A stretch of 64,000 bases of DNA from an uncultured Sutterella sp. (lineage in GTDB: Bacteria > Pseudomonadota > Gammaproteobacteria > Burkholderiales > Burkholderiaceae_F), in contig UQUR01000002.1 in the NCBI GenBank assembly GCA_900544345.1, forward strand, positions 124,001 to 188,000, in the 5' to 3' direction. Shown piece after piece: positions 49,301-56,056 of this stretch. Below the pieces are notes generated by a model. That model had not been told where the DNA came from. It ran no database searches and worked only from the letters and a program-made list of their open reading frames with translations. Numbering within the stretch: the first letter of the stretch is position 1; each line of letters starts with the position of its first letter. The translations under genes and the position numbers were made by a program.

Positions 49301-50803
49301 TCATTCGCCGGTTTCTGTTTCGCCATTTCCTGTTGACTGCTCTTTGATTGTTTCGGTATCGAAATCAAGCCCTAATGCCTTCGCTCGCTCCCGATCGCTC
49401 TTGATCATCTTGTCAACATCCTCACGATCTTGGCCGTTGCCAATTGCGGCAATCACGTCACTGCGGGACATGAAGCCGTGCTGAACAGCCAACACGTAAG
49501 CCTGCACTTCCTTTTGCGGATCCACCCAGGACCATCCGCGCGGCTTGAAGCGCACCTTTTGGTAGTGCTCCTTGCGGTTGAAATAGTCGGGAATCCGAAC
49601 CGCTCCGCTAATTACTGCAGCATCAAGCCACTCTCGGTAAATGTCATGCAAGTAATTGCGGATCAACCAACTTTGCAGCACTCTCCATTGATTGCGGTCA
49701 TCAAGCAGCGCCAGACGGCTCGAAGAGTAGTTGCTCTGGCTGTAATCGCGGCTCAGAGACTCATACGAAACGCCAACACCAGAAGCAACCTCGCGCAGCA
49801 TGTAGCGCATAAAGCCATCGAGCTGTGCATTGGGCCGACTTGGAGCAAACCCGTTGAAGGTTTCACCTGGGAGCAATCGCTGGAATGTTCCCGGCTCACT
49901 TTTGATGAAGCGATCAACTTTCTTGAGTTTGTCGAAATCACTCGGGTCCAACGTGTCCAGACTTTGCTGCACAAAACCCATGATGTTTGCCGCCGCTCGA
50001 GCTGCCGTCAGTTCGCTTTCGGTGTAGCCGCCCATATCCCGCAACCTGCGGATAACCATGTGCATCCAAGGGACGCCTCTCGTTTGTGGCCACCGGGAAA
50101 CTAAATGCAAGTGCTCAATATCCTTTGCAGGAATCCGGCGCATGGCCTCTCGATGAATCTCGCCGGCATAAGCAAAGTCACCCGGATGAAATCGTCTCAT
50201 CCAATACGCAACAGGCCGTTGCCATTGATCTACTTCAACGCCAAAACGAATCGTGTTGCCGGCCTGCCCCATGTATGTGCCCACACCATGGTCCAAAAGC
50301 AAATCCGGTTCAATCACCTCCAGCGCAAACGGGATTCGCCCTTGACCAAATGGCCGGCGTACTTTTCGGATGATGGCCTCACCGTCCTGAAACACGCCAC
50401 CGATAGCCATGCGCAAAAGCTCGGTCATGCCAAGCTGCCCGGCAGTGTGGCAGGTATCTTTTTCACACCACCGCTGCCAAGCCTCTTCGATTTGATCGTT
50501 AACCGATTGATCCGGAGATCCATCGCGCTTTGTTACCTGAGCCTGCAGGCCAATACCGGTACCCACCACATTGTCAATCACAATGCGCTGCAGGTTTGCA
50601 GCGTGCGGATTGTCTCGGATCATTTGCCGGGAACGATTTCGCAGAGCAGCCAGGCTCGTGAATAACTCGCTATCCTGAGACGTACCGCCGGCAGCCCAAT
50701 CATTAGTCAGCCGTCCGCCTTTTGCGCCGGCAAACATGCGAAACTTGAGCTTGCCGTCTTTGCCTCGCTCAAAGCGTTTCATTAGTTCGTCATAAATACT
50801 CAT
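49301..50803 (-). CDS. Phage portal protein (lambda gpB family)
   Basis: 500 residues. NDWAAGGTSQDSELFTSLAALRNRSRQMIRDNPHA-type N-terminus (residues 34-68) and SLSRDYSQSNYSSSRLALLDD-like core mark the lambda-type portal. It forms the dodecameric DNA gate. It overlaps the gpW-like gene by four bases and is followed by the capsid fusion. Confidence 0.93.
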   Translation of the reverse strand: MSIYDELMKRFERGKDGKLKFRMFAGAKGGRLTNDWAAGGTSQDSELFTSLAALRNRSRQMIRDNPHAANLQRIVIDNVVGTGIGLQAQVTKRDGSPDQSVNDQIEEAWQRWCEKDTCHTAGQLGMTELLRMAIGGVFQDGEAIIRKVRRPFGQGRIPFALEVIEPDLLLDHGVGTYMGQAGNTIRFGVEVDQWQRPVAYWMRRFHPGDFAYAGEIHREAMRRIPAKDIEHLHLVSRWPQTRGVPWMHMVIRRLRDMGGYTESELTAARAAANIMGFVQQSLDTLDPSDFDKLKKVDRFIKSEPGTFQRLLPGETFNGFAPSRPNAQLDGFMRYMLREVASGVGVSYESLSRDYSQSNYSSSRLALLDDRNQWRVLQSWLIRNYLHDIYREWLDAAVISGAVRIPDYFNRKEHYQKVRFKPRGWSWVDPQKEVQAYVLAVQHGFMSRSDVIAAIGNGQDREDVDKMIKSDRERAKALGLDFDTETIKEQSTGNGETETGE

Positions 50804-51345
50804 GGAACAAACTCCACCAACATCCGGCGAGGATCTATGCCCTGCTGCGCACAGGCCTCCAAATAAACTCGCTTTCGCCAGTATTCAACTAAATCCGTCA
50901 ACTCCTGCAGACTGTTAAAAGTCGTCGACCGCGTGCCGATTGTGTAGCTTTTCACGCGCCCGCCGCCTTTTGTGTAGTCAACCAAAGCCGCTTCGGCTTG
51001 TGCCAAACACTTTTGAGCTTCGGTTCGATGATCAAAACCTTCATCATCAACCGCCGGCACAACCTGCAGCTCTTTAACCACTGCAGATTTTTGGTATTGA
51101 TTCGCCTCTGAAACCAAGCGCAGCAGCAAAAACGCTTTCCCAACGGTAAGCTTTGCCGATGCTTTGGGATCCAGGCTCGCAAAGATCCGACCATTGAGCG
51201 CCTCGGCCTTTAGGTTGATCAACTCCCCGGCCGATCTCAAGAATGCCGAGAGCGTCGCACCTTCAGGAGCACTGGAAAAAGCCGGCAGATCGGCAAGTCG
51301 AAAGCTCCAACTGGCACTGTCGCCGACAATCAATGTCTCTACCAT
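50800..51345 (-). CDS. Head-tail joining protein with gpW-like C-terminus
   Basis: 181 residues. The C-terminal 75 residues (AQAEAALVDYTKGGG, SYTIGTRSTTFNSLQEL, YWRKRVYLEA) match the gpW pattern; the N-terminal 100 residues form a separate beta-rich domain that ordinary gpW (68 residues) lacks. The order TerL-gpW-portal is that of lambda. Confidence 0.72.
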   Translation of the reverse strand: MVETLIVGDSASWSFRLADLPAFSSAPEGATLSAFLRSAGELINLKAEALNGRIFASLDPKASAKLTVGKAFLLLRLVSEANQYQKSAVVKELQVVPAVDDEGFDHRTEAQKCLAQAEAALVDYTKGGGRVKSYTIGTRSTTFNSLQELTDLVEYWRKRVYLEACAQQGIDPRRMLVEFVP

Positions 51346-53267
51346 TCGTCACCTCTTCGGTTAAACGCATCGAAAAAGTCATCCCGAACCGGTTTTGCCT
51401 CTTCGCGTTTCTCTTCAATCTTTTCCTCTGCAGGTTTTTGCTCTGCAGCATCAATCAGATCCATCTGCAGCTGCTTTTGCCTTTCCAGATCCCATTTGGC
51501 CGCATTCCAAAGGTGCAGCTTCAAGGATCTGGCAGCGTGAAGCGCATAAACCTCACAGTCAAGCGCCTCATTGCGAACGCCAGACTTTTTCTGCCAGACG
51601 CGCTTTGAGCTGTGGCTGCTCGGCACCTTCACCTCGCTGGTGATCTGCTCCCAGTAGTCCGGACGCACGCCGCTGTACCAGTGCATGTGCCCAGGGCCGT
51701 CTCCCTCAAGCTTGATGCGGCCGGCATTGGCATCCACTCCAAGGATCAAGTCTTTTGCTCTGCTGGTGCCGACAATGAACGGCTTTAAGCCAAAACGCAG
51801 CGATTTTTGCCGCCCATTGACATCGATTGAAGGCTTTGGAGGCGTAAAGATCTCTTTGCGGTCATCATTGACCGAAGAGCCCTTAATTGCCATCAAACCC
51901 CGAGCCATACGCCGGCGCACAAACGAGTAGACCGCATCGCTTGTTTGGCCATCCGATGAGTCGATAGAAACCGCCCGTATCTTGAGACTGGCACCATTGA
52001 CTGCCTTAAAGTCACGCTTTAAGAGCGCATCCAAATCGACCCAGGCACCCCGCTCCGGCGTCATGGTCTGACCGGGAATTTCGCCCCAGTAAACCAACCA
52101 GCTTTCCTCACCCGGGCCCCAGGCTCGGATGATCACTGCCAGACGGTCGTGCTGCACGTCAACGCCAGCCGTCAGAACGCAACCCACAACCGGCACTGTA
52201 AATTCGTCGTAAGACTCGGCTCGCTTTGCAAGCACATCGGCATCCGGCAGACCGCTCTTAAAGGCATAAGGCAAACCCAGCTGCGAATTGAAAAAACTAC
52301 GCATCTTGCCGTCTTTGCCCTGATCAAGCTCATGTTTGGCCGTCAAGTATTTTTCGACAAGAATTTTCAGCTTTGAACCTGGAAACGGTGAGTAAAGCTC
52401 GTTGATGTAAAAGCCCGCTGTTCCGTTGAACGGCCCCTCAGCACGCCACACACCTTTTCGCACAGCCCGGTTTTTCTTAACGTCATCCCAGACTGAGCCG
52501 CAGTGCGGACAAACGTAGGCAGCAGAATCCAGAACCGCCTTTCCATAGATCTCATGGTTTAAGGTCTCATCCTCATTCCAGCGCACGTTATCCCAACTGA
52601 GCACATGCTCTTCGCCGCAGTCCGGGCACGGCACGTAAAACTTGCGCTTGTCAGACGTTTTATAGGCAAACTCAACAGCCGAGAACCCTTCAACAGTCGG
52701 CGTTCCACCGTAAATGATCTTTCGCCTGGCAAAGGACTTCGTTCTCTCAATCAGTAACGCGATTGTGTCGCCTTGCTCCTTTACGTTTGTGTTGCAATCG
52801 TCCGGCTCTTCAACGCACACGACCGGGGCCGGCGTTGACTTCACTTCAGACGGTGAATTGGATCCCACAAGCTTCAAAAAACCTCCAGGGAATCCCTTGA
52901 AGTCAAAACGGTTGTTTTTGTCACGCTTGGAAGTGATCGGAATCTTGGCCGACAGGTGAGGCGTCGCCTCAATCATCGGCACGAGCTTCTCATCATTGAA
53001 ATCCTTGGCCGATTCTCGCTTGGCAAACATAACGATCATCGGGCACGGATCCAGATCAATGCGGCGTCCGATGTAGTTCAAAAGCACCCCGTCAGTCCAG
53101 GCCACCTGTGCGCTTTTTTGCGCCACCACGCGCTCGACTTTTGGATCATCCAGAGCTTCATGAATCCCGCTGATCCAGGGCGTGATTGATGCGTTGTAGC
53201 GACCGGGCATTGCCGTTGACTTCGAGCTCATGCCTCGATAGTTTTCAGCCCATTGAGTCGTCCCCAT
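51339..53267 (-). CDS. Terminase large subunit (lambda GpA family)
   Basis: 642 residues. The N-terminal ATPase includes VAQKSAQVAWTDGVLLNYIG (GpA-type nucleotide site) and VVCVEEPDD (Walker B-like). A zinc-binding segment (CPDCGEEH, CPHCG) and a C-terminal RNase-H-like nuclease (TAGVDVQHDRLAV) follow. The ATG at 53267 with GGAG close by is chosen; it overlaps the TerS end by 23 bases. GpA-type enzymes usually cut at cos sites. Confidence 0.92.
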   Translation of the reverse strand: MGTTQWAENYRGMSSKSTAMPGRYNASITPWISGIHEALDDPKVERVVAQKSAQVAWTDGVLLNYIGRRIDLDPCPMIVMFAKRESAKDFNDEKLVPMIEATPHLSAKIPITSKRDKNNRFDFKGFPGGFLKLVGSNSPSEVKSTPAPVVCVEEPDDCNTNVKEQGDTIALLIERTKSFARRKIIYGGTPTVEGFSAVEFAYKTSDKRKFYVPCPDCGEEHVLSWDNVRWNEDETLNHEIYGKAVLDSAAYVCPHCGSVWDDVKKNRAVRKGVWRAEGPFNGTAGFYINELYSPFPGSKLKILVEKYLTAKHELDQGKDGKMRSFFNSQLGLPYAFKSGLPDADVLAKRAESYDEFTVPVVGCVLTAGVDVQHDRLAVIIRAWGPGEESWLVYWGEIPGQTMTPERGAWVDLDALLKRDFKAVNGASLKIRAVSIDSSDGQTSDAVYSFVRRRMARGLMAIKGSSVNDDRKEIFTPPKPSIDVNGRQKSLRFGLKPFIVGTSRAKDLILGVDANAGRIKLEGDGPGHMHWYSGVRPDYWEQITSEVKVPSSHSSKRVWQKKSGVRNEALDCEVYALHAARSLKLHLWNAAKWDLERQKQLQMDLIDAAEQKPAEEKIEEKREEAKPVRDDFFDAFNRRGDEW

Positions 53268-53772
53268 TTTCTCCGGGGCCCGGAGAATCTCGCCCAATCT
53301 CACCATGATTCTCTGGATACTCTTTGAGGTATCGAGACAGGTGATTGAGAGTATTGTTTGTGTATTCATTCAAAATCGTCACATCCACATTGATGCCGTA
53401 CAGCGTGTCAAGCTCCAGCTTCAACTTGTCATCCCTTGCAAGCATCTCCTGCCGCATGGCTTGAAAAACCGGCTCCAATTCCGTCATGAAAACGTCAACA
53501 TTGACCAGCATCTGCTTTTTCTCAGCAAGCTGGTAAAGCTTGAGCTCACGATCCACCTGTTCGGTCAGAACGCGCTCGCGGTTGAGGTCGTACTGACCGT
53601 CAATGCTCGCGTATCCGGCTGCGACTTCGCGCAGCCTTTTGATATAGGCCAGACGCACCTCATCGAGCGACATCGACTGCCACTCAATCCCCATCTTTCC
53701 GAGCGTTTTCGAAACGGCTTGCTGAGTCATTCCAAGATGTTCAGCAATCTCTTTTTGTGTCAATCCAGACAT
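53245..53772 (-). CDS. Terminase small subunit
   Basis: 175 residues. The N-terminal HTH (LTQKEIAEHLGMTQQAVSKT) recognises the packaging site, followed by a helical region that binds TerL. The start at 53772 is chosen because the upstream part of the open frame runs through the GC-rich cos-like segment and resembles non-coding translation; the ribosome site is weak. Confidence 0.78.
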   Translation of the reverse strand: MSGLTQKEIAEHLGMTQQAVSKTLGKMGIEWQSMSLDEVRLAYIKRLREVAAGYASIDGQYDLNRERVLTEQVDRELKLYQLAEKKQMLVNVDVFMTELEPVFQAMRQEMLARDDKLKLELDTLYGINVDVTILNEYTNNTLNHLSRYLKEYPENHGEIGRDSPGPGENGDDSMG

Positions 53773-53819
53773 CAGTAAATCCAGTAAAAACAACCCCTTA
53801 AGGCGTCTCGTGAGTAGAA

Positions 53820-53885
53820 AAATTTCGGGGTCTTTCGCGCCGTACCGCCACAGCCCCCGGAAGGACCCGGAGGCTGCAACCATGA
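53820..53885. other. Candidate packaging (cos) region
   Basis: About 50-110 bases upstream of TerS lies a GC-rich block with inverted CCGGAAGG/CCGGAGG-type elements and the TACCGCCACAGCCCCCGGA stretch, between AT-richer flanks. The gap 53773-54016 contains no convincing gene; a 38-codon plus-strand frame (53882-53998) with a GGAGG ahead is a weak candidate. A GpA-type terminase suggests cos packaging near here. Confidence 0.35.
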
Positions 53886-54016
53886 ATAAAAAACGGGGCA
53901 TCGAGCGACACCCCAAAGCCCTAGCTGCTCCTGTTGAAAACAACGGCACTAAGGTAGCGATTGGTCCGGTGAATTACTCCGCCACCGGTAGCGGTTAAAT
54001 TTCGCACTATCGTAGG

Positions 54017-54190
54017 CTATTCAATAGACGAGTAAACCAGTTTGATCACACCTGCACACCAAAGAAACACAGCAATAAATCCAAGTATCCCTTTAGAGCC
54101 AAATACCACGCCAAGTGTCAAAACCAAACCCGCACCGGCTGAACCAAGAAAGAATCCGAGTAGATACGGCCAAACAGAGTTTTTACGCAT
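54017..54190 (-). CDS. Very small membrane protein (57 residues)
   Basis: 57 residues starting MRKNSVWPYLL, with two transmembrane helices (about 7-30 and 33-52). AAGGA lies 9 bases before the ATG, and the gene follows the 68-residue membrane protein by 12 bases. Function unknown; a late-region membrane protein may affect lysis or superinfection, which is a guess. Confidence 0.65.
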   Translation of the reverse strand: MRKNSVWPYLLGFFLGSAGAGLVLTLGVVFGSKGILGFIAVFLWCAGVIKLVYSSIE

Positions 54191-54202
54191 TTACTGTTTT
54201 CC

Positions 54203-54409
54203 TTAGTCTCTGCACAGCCAAGCTGTGAACATAAACATCAGGCCCACAATCGCAATCACCATCATGATGCGGTGCCATCGATCGTCATGATCAACATCAT
54301 GTCGAAAGTCACGCCGGCAAACAGGCGCGCCGGTTTCTCCGATGATTGCCCAGTTATCGCTCAGAGGCTTTCGTTGATGTCTGACTTTCTTTGCGCGTCT
54401 TACTTTCAT
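54203..54409 (-). CDS. Small membrane protein (68 residues)
   Basis: A very basic N-terminus (KVRRAKKVRHQRK), then a histidine/aspartate-rich segment (DFRHDVDHDDRWH) and one C-terminal transmembrane helix (about 48-64). CGGAG lies 5 bases before the ATG. Unknown function. It lies downstream of a terminator, so a promoter in the 54456-54576 gap or partial readthrough is needed. Confidence 0.65.
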   Translation of the reverse strand: MKVRRAKKVRHQRKPLSDNWAIIGETGAPVCRRDFRHDVDHDDRWHRIMMVIAIVGLMFMFTAWLCRD

Positions 54410-54424
54410 GTTTGCTCCGGATAC

Positions 54425-54455
54425 GAAAAAGCCCTCCGCTTTCGCAGAAGGCCCT
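54425..54455 (-). terminator. Terminator with GAAA tetraloop
   Basis: On the minus strand GCCTTCTGC-GAAA-GCGGAGGGC (two G-U pairs) is followed by TTTTT. It ends either the SieB-like transcript or the structured RNA just upstream. Confidence 0.82.
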
Positions 54456-54576
54456 AAAACCTGTGGCCGTCTTTCCGGCCTGTCACCGATTACCGTCTGC
54501 TTGCTAAGGACCGCAACTTATTCCCGTGACGGCTTGGGTCCGCATGTCGCCATACGGCCGACTCAGAGAGTCCGAA
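54456..54576 (-). ncRNA. Candidate structured phage RNA
   Basis: 120 bases without a gene between the SieB-like gene and the small membrane proteins, ending at a strong terminator. Hairpins visible on the minus strand are GGCCG-CGGCC, GGACC-GGTCC and GTGAC/GTCAC-type pairings, and the whole is GC-rich compared with its flanks. It could be a small RNA or a 5' leader. No family is recognised. Confidence 0.4.
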
Positions 54577-55194
54577 TTACTTTCTGTCTTTCTCGTACTG
54601 GCGCATAAGCTCATCAAAGCACTCATCGAGCAAGTCGATCGTCGATCGATTTAAAACCACTGTTTTTGTGTCCGGGAAAATTTCCATCGGATCACCAGTT
54701 GGAAGCTCGTCAATGTAGCGTCCACTGATCAATCGGATTACCGATGGGTTTTGAGCGTTAACCTCGAATGTTGTTCGTTTCTTTTGAAACGCCTCAAGCA
54801 AAATCTTTCGCTCTGCAACAGTCAAATAATTGAAATAACGAATATCACGCTCTAAAGCCTGACGCCTCTTCTGTATGGCTTTTTCCTCTGCGAGCTTTTG
54901 TGCCTGCCGAATCCTTTCCTCTTCAAGCTTTTTTGCTCGCTGGGCCCTTTCTTCTTCAAGCTTCTGGGCACGCCGGGCGAAATACTGATCCTTAAGCCAA
55001 ACAATCAGCTGAACAATCAGCACGCTGATGGCAAAAGCTGCCGCCAGGTACAGCCACGTCTCATATTGTTGATGCAATGCCGCAAACCCATCAATAAAAG
55101 AGCCACCCAGGCAAATCACCAGCACAAAAACCAAGATGACCGCCGCCTTGTTGGCAGATAAAAACTCAAGCAGCACTTTGATCCAGTCGGTCAT
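54577..55194 (-). CDS. SieB-like superinfection exclusion protein
   Basis: 205 residues: two transmembrane helices (about 15-37 and 47-67), an unusually long charged coiled coil (about 72-112, EEERAQRAKKLEEE units), and a cytosolic domain with YLTVAERKILLEAFQ, which fits the SieB family core (LTxxEKxxLxxF). SieB aborts infection by related phages. The helix-rich insertion between membrane and core is longer than in lambda SieB. Placement in the late region, between regulator and packaging genes, suggests expression in the lysogen from its own promoter. Confidence 0.7.
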   Translation of the reverse strand: MTDWIKVLLEFLSANKAAVILVFVLVICLGGSFIDGFAALHQQYETWLYLAAAFAISVLIVQLIVWLKDQYFARRAQKLEEERAQRAKKLEEERIRQAQKLAEEKAIQKRRQALERDIRYFNYLTVAERKILLEAFQKKRTTFEVNAQNPSVIRLISGRYIDELPTGDPMEIFPDTKTVVLNRSTIDLLDECFDELMRQYEKDRK

Positions 55195-55258
55195 TTACAA
55201 ACCCTCAAAGCAGAACACTCTGAGGATTATCCCAAGTCGGCGGAAAAACCGAAAGAGC

Positions 55259-55287
55259 AACAAAAAACCCGCGTTTTGGTGCGGGTC
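55259..55287 (-). terminator. Terminator after the late regulator gene
   Basis: On the minus strand ACCCGC/GCGGGT with an 8-base loop is followed by TTTTTTG. If active, a factor such as the regulator encoded just before must allow readthrough into the late genes. Confidence 0.82.
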
Positions 55288-55377
55288 TTTTGGTGTTTTC
55301 CGAGCTCTACTTGCAAGCTCTGCCAGATTCTAGCGTAACTATACGGATTTTTTGACACCAAATCAACAACGTTTTGT

Positions 55378-55722
55378 TTAGTTGCCCATTTTTTCATCAT
55401 ATCTAATAGCAAACTCCTTTTCTGCTTCGAAAATCTTTCGATAGATGGTTCTACGATTTAATATCATTTTCTCAGCTACTTGATCCAGATCTCCACCGGG
55501 CGTCTCGCAGTAAACCATTCTGATGATTTCCTGATGCTCATTTTCGAGTTCTCTGACCACCTGATCAACTAAGAGCGAATCTTCATCAATTTTGACTCCG
55601 GCATCTTTACCGGAACCGGATCCCCCACCGACCTGGGAGAGCTGGATGCCTTTGATGTTTCCGCGGCCTTCGAGCCAGGCTGCCCAGCGTTGCAATTTTT
55701 GGCGTACCCACTTCAATCTCAT
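55378..55722 (-). CDS. Late transcription regulator (Q/RinA-like)
   Basis: 114 residues. The N-terminus MRLKWVRQKLQRWAAWLEG and the C-terminal HTH (GDLDQVAEKMILNRRTIYRKI) resemble antiterminator-Q/RinA/ArpU-type regulators that start late gene expression. It is positioned between replication and packaging genes, as expected. Which of these families it belongs to cannot be decided from sequence alone. Confidence 0.65.
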   Translation of the reverse strand: MRLKWVRQKLQRWAAWLEGRGNIKGIQLSQVGGGSGSGKDAGVKIDEDSLLVDQVVRELENEHQEIIRMVYCETPGGDLDQVAEKMILNRRTIYRKIFEAEKEFAIRYDEKMGN

Positions 55723-55744
55723 CGAAAAACTCCCTCAAAAGGTC

Positions 55745-56034
55745 TGTGCATAGTGTGTGCAGGGGGTGTGTAGGGTTTGTGCAGGGTCTTAATTCCCTTA
55801 ACCGTTTGTTTTTAAAAGAGAAAAAGAAAACTGTGCATAGTGTGCAGGGTTTTGCGTTAAAAAACATTCGTATGCGCGCGTACCTGCGCGCGCGGGTATG
55901 CGTGCGCATACGTGCGCGCCTGCGTAAACCCTGCACACCCTGCACACACTATCGTAAACCGTTGTTTTCATGGAATTTTCTCCACTTTCAAACCCTGCAC
56001 AAACCATGCACAAACCCTGCACAGACCCTGCACA
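55745..56034. repeat. Mirror-symmetric iteron array, candidate phage replication origin
   Basis: Twelve copies of ACCCTGCACA or its complement. Left outer block, TGTGCAGGG orientation: 55745, 55756, 55767, 55778 (exact 11-base period). Left inner pair: 55832, 55841. Right inner pair, ACCCTGCACA orientation: 55928, 55937. Right outer block: 55992, 56003, 56014, 56025 (exact 11-base period). The inner and outer blocks share a dyad centre at 55889-55890, inside an alternating purine-pyrimidine GC tract (55872-55920). The 334-base gap holds no gene. It lies 23 bases behind the primase-helicase gene. Confidence 0.85.
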
Positions 56035-56056
56035 ACACGTAGAATCCTGCATGTTA

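Noticed and set aside
55745..56034. CRISPR array
   Set aside because: Units are about 10 bases with 1-base gaps, in two orientations, with no 25-40 base spacers and no cas genes.
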